A stretch of 6,898 nt of DNA from QHVT01 sp036387915 (GCA_036387915.1 DASVSV010000283.1:1-6898), one strand, 5' to 3'; positions 1 to 6,696 are shown, counted from the first letter of the stretch. Program-made: numbers and translations. Notes: generated from the sequence alone by a model not told the origin.

Positions 1-2
1 GT

Positions 3-2507
3 AAAAAGCAGCTCGCACTCGTCCTCGCCGCCGTCGTTGCCCTCATCGCGATCTTTGCGGCCGTCCTGATCCGCCAGCGGGTGCGGCGGCACCGCGTCTT
101 CCGTCCCGCCGCCGGCGAGGTCAAGCCGGAGCCGCCGAAAGGGATCCCGCCGGTCGAGCAGTGGACGGCGACGTTTCAGCAACTGCAGGGCGAAGAGCTC
201 GCGGAGCTGCTGGCCGCGATCGAGGCGAAGCATCCCGATCTCTACAAAAAGTACTCGCTCGGCTACCTGCACGCCCGCGCGCTCATCGAGGACAACGAGA
301 AGACCGAGGCCGCGGCGAGGCTGGAGCCGTTCCTGGCGAAGGAGCATCCCTTCCGCGACCGCGCGCTCTATCACCGCGCGTCGATTGCCGAGGGGGCGGA
401 GGCGAGCCGCTATCGCCACACGCTGATCTTCGAGGAGAAGGAGTCGCCGTATCGCGACGAGGCCATCGACGACGAGATCGCGTATCTCGCCGAGAAGCCC
501 GACGCGCTGCGCGCCTTCGCCGAGAAGATCGCGCCATCGGCTTCGACGGAGCGCCGCCGCGAGATCAGCGCGCGTCTGCTCGAAGTATCGCCCTCGCTCG
601 ACCGCGGCCTGGCGCTGCTGCGCGCCGGCACCGGCGACGACGCGGCCGATCGCGCCGCGCGCGCGATCGACAAGCCGGAGCTCGTCGCCAAACTCAACGT
701 CGAACAGCTCGCGCTCCTCGGCGAGACGTTCCAGAAGCACCGTCACTACGATCGCGCCATCGCGTTCCTGCAGCTCGCCATCACCCGCTCGACGCCGCCT
801 GCCGCGAAGACGAAGGCGGCCCTGCTGCAGGCCAGGTCGAAGAAGAAGAAAACTCCGGCGAAGAAGACGAAAGCAGCTTCGAAGAAAGCGTCCTCGAAGA
901 AAGCTCCACCGAAGAAAGCCGCACCCGCACCTCCGCCGCCGCCGCCCAACCCCCGCGCCCGCATCGACGAGCTGGAGTTCGCCCTCGGCCGCAGTTACTT
1001 CGGCGCGGAGCAGTACGCCGCGGCGCAGGGCGTTTACCTGCGCGGCGCGCGGGCGACGCCGAACGCGTCGCAGAAAGCGACCTTCCTCTGGCACGCGGCG
1101 CGTGCGGCGCAACTGCAGGGGGACGACAAGACCGGCGAGGCGCTGATGACGCAGGCCATCGCCGTGAAGGGCAAGTTCCCGGCGACGACGGCCGCGCTCA
1201 CGCAGCGGCTGCGCACGCGCCTGAAGGCGCGGCGCTTCGCCGAGGCCGGCGGCGATCTCGCGCTGCTGCGACGGATGTCGGGGAACGAACGGGCCATCCT
1301 CGACGGCTCGCTCGCGTACGCGGTGGGCATGCTGGCCGCGGGGAACACGAACGCCGCGCTCTCCGCGCTGAACTCCGTGCCCGCGAACCTGCGCGACGAT
1401 TACGACGACGCCGAGTTCGCGTACTGGCGCGCGCGTGCGCTCGAACAACGCGATCCGCCGGCGTCGTTCCGCGCGTATCTCGACGTGCTGCGCTCGAAGG
1501 CGCCGTCGCACTTTGCGTATTTCGCGCGCACTCGCCTCGACGCGCCGGCGATGGCGCCGAAGCTCACTCGCGAGCTGGCCATTCGCGAGGCCGAGGTTGC
1601 GAAGCACATCGCCGCGAAGAACTTCGAGCTGGCGAAGAGCATCCAGACCGACCGGATCCTCCTCTCCTCGCGTGACCGCGAGAATCAACTGCGCAAGCTG
1701 ACGACGATCTATCGCCAGCTGCCCGCGTACGCGGCCGTGCTCGATCTCAAATCCGCCGCGTTGCCGCGTTTCCCGAACGCCGATTCGCCGGATGAATTGC
1801 TCATGGCGATGGGGCTGCACGACGAGGCGGTCGGCGCGATCGAGCGGCGCTGGGGACTCCGTCCGCAATCGGCCGCGCTCACCCGCTCCCACGCCCTCAA
1901 CCTCGGCGGCGCGTCACGCGACTCGATCTACGCGATCGAGGTGATGATGAAGTCCGTCCCGAACGACTTCCACCCCGACCTGCTGCCGGCCGCGGTGCGC
2001 CAGCTTCTCTACCCACGCTACTTCTATTCGTTCATCGCCGCGGACGCGGACCGCTACGACTCCGATCCGACGCTGGTGCTCTCGATCATGCGCGAGGAGT
2101 CGCGCTTCAATCCGCGCGCGAAGTCGCAGGCCGCCGCGCGCGGGCTGCTGCAGTTCATCATCACCACCGCCCGCGACATCGGTCGCGACGTCGGTCTGGT
2201 CGACGTGGACCCCGAGGACCTCTACGACCCTCGCGTGATCATCCGCCTCGGCGCGAAGTACATCAGCGAGCTGGCCGGCCAGTTCGGCGGCAACCGCTAC
2301 CGCGTCGCCGCCGCCTACAACGCCGGCCCGAAACAGGTCGCCCTCTGGAGCCGCATGCAGCCCGCCGCCGGCGACGATTACTTCCTGACCGCCGTGAACT
2401 TCGACGAGACGAAGCACTACGTCCGCAAGGTGATGAACTCGTACGAACGGTATCGCTCGATTTACGGCAACGCCGGTCCGACGGGCGGGTTGCGGGTCGA
2501 GCCGTAG
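3..2507 (+). CDS. Membrane-anchored soluble-lytic-transglycosylase-like protein (GH23/SLT), 5' end cut off by window
   Basis: This is probably a peptidoglycan lytic transglycosylase. Such enzymes cleave the MurNAc-GlcNAc bond with formation of 1,6-anhydro-MurNAc, and this one would act in the periplasm. The frame is open from nt 3, before the GTG at 81. Those codons read KKQLALVLAA followed by a hydrophobic stretch and then RQRVRRHR, which looks like an N-terminal membrane anchor. The true start therefore lies just left of the window, and GTG 81 would remove the anchor. A long Ala/Arg/Leu-rich helical, TPR-like region follows, broken by a Lys/Ala/Pro linker at nt 840-950. The SLT domain spans about nt 2020-2470. 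It shows IMREESRFNP with the likely catalytic Glu at nt 2097-2099 (the Glu next to Ser, as in E. coli Slt70), then GLLQF and AAYNAGP. At 834 or more codons it is longer than Slt70. The catalytic class is confident; the exact physiological role is not known. Confidence 0.9.
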   Translation, partial: KKQLALVLAAVVALIAIFAAVLIRQRVRRHRVFRPAAGEVKPEPPKGIPPVEQWTATFQQLQGEELAELLAAIEAKHPDLYKKYSLGYLHARALIEDNEKTEAAARLEPFLAKEHPFRDRALYHRASIAEGAEASRYRHTLIFEEKESPYRDEAIDDEIAYLAEKPDALRAFAEKIAPSASTERRREISARLLEVSPSLDRGLALLRAGTGDDAADRAARAIDKPELVAKLNVEQLALLGETFQKHRHYDRAIAFLQLAITRSTPPAAKTKAALLQARSKKKKTPAKKTKAASKKASSKKAPPKKAAPAPPPPPPNPRARIDELEFALGRSYFGAEQYAAAQGVYLRGARATPNASQKATFLWHAARAAQLQGDDKTGEALMTQAIAVKGKFPATTAALTQRLRTRLKARRFAEAGGDLALLRRMSGNERAILDGSLAYAVGMLAAGNTNAALSALNSVPANLRDDYDDAEFAYWRARALEQRDPPASFRAYLDVLRSKAPSHFAYFARTRLDAPAMAPKLTRELAIREAEVAKHIAAKNFELAKSIQTDRILLSSRDRENQLRKLTTIYRQLPAYAAVLDLKSAALPRFPNADSPDELLMAMGLHDEAVGAIERRWGLRPQSAALTRSHALNLGGASRDSIYAIEVMMKSVPNDFHPDLLPAAVRQLLYPRYFYSFIAADADRYDSDPTLVLSIMREESRFNPRAKSQAAARGLLQFIITTARDIGRDVGLVDVDPEDLYDPRVIIRLGAKYISELAGQFGGNRYRVAAAYNAGPKQVALWSRMQPAAGDDYFLTAVNFDETKHYVRKVMNSYERYRSIYGNAGPTGGLRVEP
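840..950 (+). other. Lys/Ala/Pro-rich low-complexity linker inside the transglycosylase
   Basis: About 37 in-frame codons here encode lysine pairs and a four-lysine run spaced by Ala, Ser, Thr and Pro. They end in a run of six prolines and Asn-Pro. The composition resembles histone H1-like or AlgP-like bacterial tails. It separates two helical TPR-like blocks, with conventional protein resuming at RIDELEFALGRSYF. It is probably a flexible, strongly cationic linker. Binding to anionic wall polymers or another partner is speculation. Confidence 0.8.
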
Positions 2508-2523
2508 GGACCGACTCCGGCGG

Positions 2524-2555
2524 GCCGGTGCGACCGGCAGCGCTTCTTGTTTTGT
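2524..2555 (+). terminator. Candidate rho-independent terminator of the transglycosylase gene
   Basis: A perfect 6-bp stem, GCCGGT (2524-2529) with ACCGGC (2533-2538), closes a 3-nt loop 16 nt past the stop codon. A T-rich stretch, TTCTTGTTTT, follows at 2545-2554. The T-rich part starts about 6 nt beyond the stem, so this is an imperfect terminator. The same hairpin read on the minus strand has no T tract, so termination of the oncoming bshA transcript is not evident. Confidence 0.45.
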
Positions 2556-2566
2556 CATCCCGAGCG
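2552..2566 (+). repeat. 15-bp repeat TTGTCATCCCGAGCG, copy 1
   Basis: This sequence is identical to 6682-6696 and in the same orientation. It lies in the convergent spacer between the transglycosylase and bshA. The second copy adjoins a large inverted repeat upstream of the operon, so this copy may be a decayed remnant of the same intergenic element. No matching palindromic arm is visible here. Confidence 0.6.
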
Positions 2567-2600
2567 CACGCACCGCAGGCGTCCTGTCGTCTCTCTCCGA

Positions 2601-3719
2601 CTACGATGCAATCACGCGGTCATACAGCGCGCGGTAGTACGGGACGATCTTCTGTTCGTCGAATAGCTCCACCGCCAGTTCGCGGCCGCGTTTGCCCATC
2701 TTCCTGCGGAGCTCGTCGTCGCGGAGGATCTCGATGCCGCGCTCGGCCATCGCGGCCACGTCGCCCACTTCGACGAGGTAGCCCGTCTCGCCGTCCGTGA
2801 CGACTTCCGGCAGGCCGCCGGTGCGCGTCGCGATGACCGGCACCTCGGAGGTCATGGCCTCGAGTGCGGCCATGCCGAACGATTCTGATTCCGAGGGGAG
2901 GAGGAAGAGGTCGACCGCGCCGAGGAGCTCTTCGAGATTGGGAACGTTGCCGAGGAAAGTGACGCGGCCGCGCAGTCCGTGCTCGCGGGCGTAGGCCTCG
3001 GCGCGGGAGCGGTCGGGGCCGTCGCCGATCATCAGCAATCGGGCGGGAACTTCCTTGGCGATGCGATGGAACGTCTCCACCACGTCCATGATCCGTTTCA
3101 CCGGACGAAAGTTCGAGACGTGGCAGACCAGCTTCTCGCCGGGCGCACTGAACGTGCTGCAGAAATCGCTGCTGGCGCGGCGGAAGCGGGCCGGGTCGAC
3201 GAAGTTCGGGATCACGTCGATGGCCTTGTCGGTGTGGAAGTTGATTGCCGTCTCGTCCTTCAGCCACTGCGAGACCGCGGTCACGCCGTCCGACTCCTCG
3301 ATGCCGAACTTCGTGATCGGCAGATAGCTCTCGTCGCGGCCGACCAGGGTGATGTCCGTGCCGTGCAGCGTGGTGATGACCTTGAGGCTCGAGCGCAGGA
3401 TCTGCTTGGCGAGATACGCGCTGATGGCGTGCGGAATCGCGTAATGCACGTGCAGCACTTCCAGCTTCTCGTACGCCGCGACCTCGGCCATCTTCGTCGC
3501 CAGCGCCAGGGTGTACGGCGGATACGGATCGAACAGCGGATACGGCGTCACGTTCACTTCATGGAAGTGAATGCGCTCGTGCAGCACGTTCAGCCGCGAC
3601 GGCATCGCGTAACTGATGAAGTGCACGTCGTCGCCGTGCTTGGCCAGGGCCAGGCCGAGCTCCGTCGCGACCACGCCCGAGCCGCCGAAGGTCGGATAGC
3701 AGGTGATGCCGATCTTCAT
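2601..3719 (-). CDS. bshA: BshA, N-acetyl-alpha-D-glucosaminyl L-malate synthase (GT4 glycosyltransferase)
   Basis: BshA catalyses the first step of bacillithiol synthesis in the cytosol: UDP-GlcNAc plus L-malate gives GlcNAc-malate and UDP. The 372-aa product has the usual BshA length and GT-B layout. The N-terminal Rossmann domain begins MKIGITCYPTFGGSGVVATE, with the glycine loop at residues 12-15, then HVHYAIPHA (90-98) and TTLHGTDITLVGRD (116-129). The C-terminal domain has VIPNFVDP (169-176), HVSNFRPVKRIMD (200-212), IGDGPDR (231-237) and the retaining-GT EX7E motif with Glu279 and Glu287, followed by TGGLPEVV (300-307). The ATG at 3719 is chosen because the family N-terminus starts there and it overlaps the bshB1 stop. 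The same frame stays open upstream to 4343, but those 208 codons lie in a different frame over bshB1 and encode Arg-rich nonsense. The Shine-Dalgarno is weak (GGCGG), so translation is probably coupled to bshB1. It is the last gene of the operon. Confidence 0.96.
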   Translation of the reverse strand: MKIGITCYPTFGGSGVVATELGLALAKHGDDVHFISYAMPSRLNVLHERIHFHEVNVTPYPLFDPYPPYTLALATKMAEVAAYEKLEVLHVHYAIPHAISAYLAKQILRSSLKVITTLHGTDITLVGRDESYLPITKFGIEESDGVTAVSQWLKDETAINFHTDKAIDVIPNFVDPARFRRASSDFCSTFSAPGEKLVCHVSNFRPVKRIMDVVETFHRIAKEVPARLLMIGDGPDRSRAEAYAREHGLRGRVTFLGNVPNLEELLGAVDLFLLPSESESFGMAALEAMTSEVPVIATRTGGLPEVVTDGETGYLVEVGDVAAMAERGIEILRDDELRRKMGKRGRELAVELFDEQKIVPYYRALYDRVIAS

Positions 3720-4459
3720 ATCTCGCGACCGCCGTACGCCGCGAATGGATCGTCGATCCGTGGCGGCTGTTTCGAGACGAAGGCCTCTCCGTAGTGCACG
3801 TTGATCAGGGCGCCGAAGTGGCGTCCGCGCGCGTCGATCATCTCCAGGAACTTCGGGTCGGAGATGAAGGTCTGCGGCTCTTTCGACTTCGGGTCGTGGA
3901 ACTGCGACTTGTACGCGAGGACCGAACGCATCTTCGTCTTCCAGTGCGAGGTCACGTCGACGACGAACGACGGCGTGAACATGTAGTTCTGGAGGTAATA
4001 CAGCACCGTCTGCGGGCGGTGCGCGGCGAGGCCAGTCTCCAGCGCCCGCAGTCCCGCGTAAAACGAAGCCTCGGTGACGATGCGCCCGGCGCGCGTGTGA
4101 TCGGGATGTCGGTCGTCGGGATACGGCGCGACGACGAGCGACGGACGCCGCTGGCGCAGAATCTCGATGATCTGCAGCTCCTGCTCGCGGCCGGTCTGCA
4201 GATTGCCGTCCTGAAAGTCGAGTTGCTGACGGAACGTGGCGCCGAGGACTTTCGCGGCGGCGGCGGCTTCGCGTTTGCGCGTTTGCGGCGTGCCGCGCGT
4301 GCCCATCTCGCCGCGGGTGAGGTCGACGATGCCGATGCGGCATCCCTCTTTCACGAGCTTCGCGGCGGTGCCGCCGCAGGAGAGCTCGACGTCGTCCGGA
4401 TGCGCTCCGAAGAAAATGATGTCCACGGTCTCGATCTGCTTCGCCGATGGTTCGCTCAT
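3716..4459 (-). CDS. bshB1: BshB1, GlcNAc-malate deacetylase (PIG-L/LmbE-type zinc deacetylase)
   Basis: BshB1 is the second pathway enzyme. It hydrolyses the N-acetyl group of GlcNAc-malate to give GlcN-malate and acetate. The 247-aa product has the two PIG-L hallmark motifs: GAHPDDVELSCGG at residues 18-30 and PDDRHPDH at 114-121. By analogy with characterised BshB proteins, His20, Asp23 and His121 are the likely zinc ligands, with Asp22 as the general base; these assignments are inferred from motif position. DLTRGEMGTRGTP (46-58) is also typical of BshB1. The ATG at 4459 is preferred over an in-frame start at 4540. The family N-terminus fits it, a strong Shine-Dalgarno lies at 4465-4473, and it overlaps the bshC stop by 4 nt. 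The start at 4540 would add an Arg-rich shadow of bshC. The stop overlaps the bshA ATG. Confidence 0.95.
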   Translation of the reverse strand: MSEPSAKQIETVDIIFFGAHPDDVELSCGGTAAKLVKEGCRIGIVDLTRGEMGTRGTPQTRKREAAAAAKVLGATFRQQLDFQDGNLQTGREQELQIIEILRQRRPSLVVAPYPDDRHPDHTRAGRIVTEASFYAGLRALETGLAAHRPQTVLYYLQNYMFTPSFVVDVTSHWKTKMRSVLAYKSQFHDPKSKEPQTFISDPKFLEMIDARGRHFGALINVHYGEAFVSKQPPRIDDPFAAYGGREI

Positions 4460-5952
4460 AAGCTGATCACCTTGAAGTACGCGCTGTCGGGCTCCACTTC
4501 CTCGATGACGCGCTCGATGAGGACCTCGCGGAAGCGGCACCAGTACGCGAACCAGCTCACCACGCGGTCCTGCACGTGGCGGTCGGGGTAGAGCGTCGTC
4601 ACGACCTCGCGCACCGCGGCGTGGCGCTCGCGGTCCTTGCGCACGAGGCCCTTGACGGCGCGCTCGGCGAGCTTGTCGAAGTGGTATTCGAGATGGCCGA
4701 CCGAGCGCTGGATCGAGCCGGCCAGCGAGTGCTCCGCGGGCAGGGCCAGCTCGCCGATCTGCGCGATGCGCTGCATCAGCTCGCGCTTCCCTTCGTCCGC
4801 GAGCGCACGGACTTTTGCGACGGCTTCAGGCTCGCGCTCGGCGAGGATGGCGTCGGCATTCGTGAAGATTTCCCGCGGCTGGATCGACAGGCGGTCGATG
4901 GCTTTGACCACTCGTTTCGGCGCGACGAGCACGTGTCCGCGCAATGCGACGCGCGGCATCGGGACGCCGAGCATTTCGTGCAGCGGGGAGATCTGCGCGT
5001 AGTACGCGACCTCCGCGGGACCGCCGACGAAGATGTCGGGCTGGAGGACGAAGTCCTGCAGAAGCGGGCGCGTGAGCGCGGACGTCGACGTGCGCTCGGG
5101 CGGCGTGTCCGCTTTGGCGAGACTGCGGCGCCCGTGCTCGTCGAGCTCGAAGAAAAGCGTGTATTCGTTGCCGTCACGCGCGATGACCTGTTCGCTATAA
5201 CCCGCCGAGTCGAGCTCGCGTGCGCGGTCGTGCAGTTTTTTCTGGATCTGGTCGTGATTCGCGCGGATTTTGTCGAAGAGCGGCGCGCCGGCGCGGCGGA
5301 GCTCGGGGAGCAGCGCGTCGACCAGAATGATCTCGCTGCCGAACATCTCCGCGATCAGCTCCGCGAATGAGTCGCGGAAGGTGATGCCCTCACGCAGCCA
5401 GGCGGGACGCGGAATCTCATACATCGCCAGAAGCTGCGCGATCAGCTCCTCGGGGACCGGCTGCGATCCGACGGCGACGCGCGACTCCGCCGTCCGGACC
5501 GCGCGAATACAGAGCAGGTCCAGCTGGCGATCGCTCGCGGGCACGTTCAGCCTGGCCACTTCGTCAAAGTCGTGGTCCTCGGTGGCCAGCCAGAAGAAGG
5601 CCGTCACCGGGACTCCGTTCTTCTCCATGTCCCGCTTGAAGCGGACCAGCGAGGCGATCTTGGCGAGGGTGTAGAGCGGGCCACCGGCGAAGCCGACCTG
5701 CTGGCCGGCGATGATGGTCAGCGTCCCGCCACTGGCCCACTTCTCGAGCTGGTCGCCGACGAAGAGGCCCCACTGTTTGTTGGATTGCTTGAGGGCGGCG
5801 GTCAGGCCGGCCGGCAGCCAGCGGACCGGCCGGCTGGCAGCCGGCGCTCCGTCATCGACGCGAGTGTTGCGGCGCAGGAAGCGTTCGTCGCCGTTCAGCC
5901 AGTCGAGCACGAAGCGGTTCATGCCGGGGTACTGCGCGAGCGGGGCTTTCAC
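4456..5952 (-). CDS. bshC: BshC, bacillithiol synthase (cysteine-adding enzyme)
   Basis: BshC is the third pathway enzyme and ligates L-cysteine to GlcN-malate to give bacillithiol. The 498-aa product is a little shorter than typical BshC (about 540 aa). It carries the family signatures AGQQVGFAGGPLYTLAK (residues 82-98), FWLATEDHDFDEV (120-132), the block around VGGPAEVAYYAQISPLHE (309-326) with PMPRVALR after it, a likely helical C-terminal region (about 376-450) and LYPDRHVQDRVVSWF (454-468). The start is the GTG at 5952, which overlaps the methyltransferase stop (GTGA) and is preceded by a GGGGGAG Shine-Dalgarno. The first internal ATG, at residue 11, would lose a conserved-looking YPG segment before NRFVLDWL. 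The catalytic mechanism of the family is less settled than for BshA and BshB. Confidence 0.94.
   Translation of the reverse strand: MKAPLAQYPGMNRFVLDWLNGDERFLRRNTRVDDGAPAASRPVRWLPAGLTAALKQSNKQWGLFVGDQLEKWASGGTLTIIAGQQVGFAGGPLYTLAKIASLVRFKRDMEKNGVPVTAFFWLATEDHDFDEVARLNVPASDRQLDLLCIRAVRTAESRVAVGSQPVPEELIAQLLAMYEIPRPAWLREGITFRDSFAELIAEMFGSEIILVDALLPELRRAGAPLFDKIRANHDQIQKKLHDRARELDSAGYSEQVIARDGNEYTLFFELDEHGRRSLAKADTPPERTSTSALTRPLLQDFVLQPDIFVGGPAEVAYYAQISPLHEMLGVPMPRVALRGHVLVAPKRVVKAIDRLSIQPREIFTNADAILAEREPEAVAKVRALADEGKRELMQRIAQIGELALPAEHSLAGSIQRSVGHLEYHFDKLAERAVKGLVRKDRERHAAVREVVTTLYPDRHVQDRVVSWFAYWCRFREVLIERVIEEVEPDSAYFKVISL
4465..4473 (-). promoter_or_regulatory. Shine-Dalgarno sequence for bshB1
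   Basis: Read on the minus strand this is AAGGTGATC. Its AGGTGATC part matches the extended anti-Shine-Dalgarno complement (GGAGGTGATC). It ends 5 nt before the ATG at 4459 and lies inside the last codons of bshC. It decides the bshB1 start in favour of 4459. Confidence 0.75.
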
Positions 5953-6659
5953 TGGCGCTCCCCCAGCAGGATCAGGCGCGGCGAGGCGTGCGTGAACGCG
6001 GAGCCGTCGAAATCGCCGAAAGCGGCGCGGATGGTCAGGTGGTTCGCGGCGAACATCGTGGAGATCTCGGCGAGATCGTATCCGCGCACGCGCTCCAGAT
6101 AGCGCTTTTCACCGATCGTTATCCGTTTGTTGAACGAGCGGTCGGATCTGTCGAACCAGCGCTCGATGCGCACCAGGCCCATCGGCGTGTCGCGCTGCTC
6201 GCGCTGCACGAGCTGGTCGAGCTCGCGGTGCACGTTGAGGTAGTCGAAGAGAAACGGCGCGCCGGGCTTGAGCACGCGGGCCATCTCGGACACCACCTGC
6301 TCGTTTTCCTCTTCTGTCGAAAAGTAGCCGAAGCTGGTAAAGAAGTTGACCAGCGCCGCGAAGACATCGTCGCAGAACGGCAGATGGCGCATGTCCGCGC
6401 GCGCGACGGCCATCGCGCCATACTCCAGCATGCCCGTGCGCAGCAGCGTGTAGGAAAGATCGCAGCCGACCGCGTGATAGCCGTCGCTGCGCAGCTCCTG
6501 CATGTGCCGCCCCATGCCGCAGGCCAGGTCGAGCACCGGTCCGTCGATGTGGCCGCACTGCTCGCGGAAGAACGCGACCTGCTGCTTCGCCTCCTCCTCG
6601 TCGCGATGGGCGTAGAGCTCCAGATACTCCTCGCCGAACCATTCCTGGTACCAGGCCAT
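5949..6659 (-). CDS. Class I SAM-dependent methyltransferase, candidate bacillithiol N-methyltransferase
   Basis: This 236-aa protein has a class I (Rossmann-fold) methyltransferase domain. Motif I is PVLDLACGMGRH at residues 41-52, which binds S-adenosylmethionine. Asp67 in GCDLS is the expected ribose-contacting acidic residue. ARADMRHLPF (86-95) is the motif II region, and RVLKPGAPFLFDYLN (128-142) is the post-motif strand. No signal peptide or membrane segment is seen, so it should be cytosolic. It is the first gene of the operon, and its TGA overlaps the bshC GTG. N-methyl-bacillithiol synthase (NmbA, CT1040) is known from Chlorobaculum tepidum, so methylation of the cysteine nitrogen of bacillithiol is the leading hypothesis. 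It rests on context only, because orthology could not be tested here. Other small-molecule substrates remain possible. The ATG at 6659 lacks a clear Shine-Dalgarno, but the N-terminus MAWYQEWFGEEYLELY looks natural. Confidence 0.9.
   Translation of the reverse strand: MAWYQEWFGEEYLELYAHRDEEEAKQQVAFFREQCGHIDGPVLDLACGMGRHMQELRSDGYHAVGCDLSYTLLRTGMLEYGAMAVARADMRHLPFCDDVFAALVNFFTSFGYFSTEEENEQVVSEMARVLKPGAPFLFDYLNVHRELDQLVQREQRDTPMGLVRIERWFDRSDRSFNKRITIGEKRYLERVRGYDLAEISTMFAANHLTIRAAFGDFDGSAFTHASPRLILLGERQ
5958..5964 (-). promoter_or_regulatory. Shine-Dalgarno sequence for bshC (supports the GTG start)
   Basis: Minus-strand GGGGGAG lies 5 nt upstream of GTG 5952 and within the 3' end of the methyltransferase gene. 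It supports the non-ATG start and reinitiation across the 4-nt overlap. Confidence 0.6.
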
Positions 6660-6681
6660 GTACGGCGCGGAGTCTAACCGC

Positions 6682-6696
6682 TTGTCATCCCGAGCG
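6682..6696 (+). repeat. 15-bp repeat TTGTCATCCCGAGCG, copy 2
   Basis: This is an exact same-orientation match to 2552-2566. It begins 23 nt upstream of the methyltransferase start and runs directly into the left arm of the inverted repeat at 6693-6787. It looks like the edge of a dispersed intergenic repeat; copy number in the genome cannot be seen from this window. Confidence 0.6.

Larger units (their letters stand above)
2601..6659 (-). other. Putative bacillithiol operon: methyltransferase-bshC-bshB1-bshA
   Basis: Four genes on the minus strand are joined by three successive 4-nt overlaps: GTGA at 5952-5949, ATGA at 4459-4456 and ATGA at 3719-3716. This indicates one polycistronic mRNA with translational coupling. 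Three genes form the full bacillithiol pathway, arranged in the reverse of reaction order. No convincing sigma-70 promoter was seen upstream of 6659. The operon end (2600 downward) has no clear minus-strand terminator. Confidence 0.9.

Noticed and set aside
161..1675. 504-codon plus-strand open frame overlapping the transglycosylase gene
   Set aside because: It is a frame-shifted shadow with extreme Arg/Ala composition and no recognisable domain. The overlapping frame has SLT motifs and natural composition.
1914..2573. 219-codon minus-strand open frame opposite the SLT domain
   Set aside because: It is an antisense shadow of a strongly supported domain, rich in Val, His and Arg, with no family resemblance.
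2979..3794. 271-codon plus-strand open frame antisense to bshA
   Set aside because: It is a mirror-frame shadow caused by high third-position G+C. The antisense gene is a certain BshA.
3720..4343. 208-codon N-terminal extension of the bshA frame
   Set aside because: It lies out of frame over bshB1, encodes Arg/His-rich low-quality protein, and the BshA family N-terminus (MKIGITCYPTFGG) begins exactly at 3719 with an ATGA overlap.
4460..4540. Earlier in-frame start for bshB1 at 4540
   Set aside because: The added residues are an Arg-rich shadow of the bshC C-terminus. The ATG at 4459 has a strong Shine-Dalgarno and the family-like N-terminus.
3794..5370. Plus-strand open frames of 265 and 264 codons antisense to bshB1 and bshC
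   Set aside because: Their composition is that of antisense shadows (RxxDV, EV and AHR repeats). The opposite strand carries motif-complete enzymes.
5988..6677. 229-codon plus-strand open frame antisense to the methyltransferase
   Set aside because: It is an antisense shadow with His/Val/Arg-rich composition. The minus strand has a clear SAM-binding motif.
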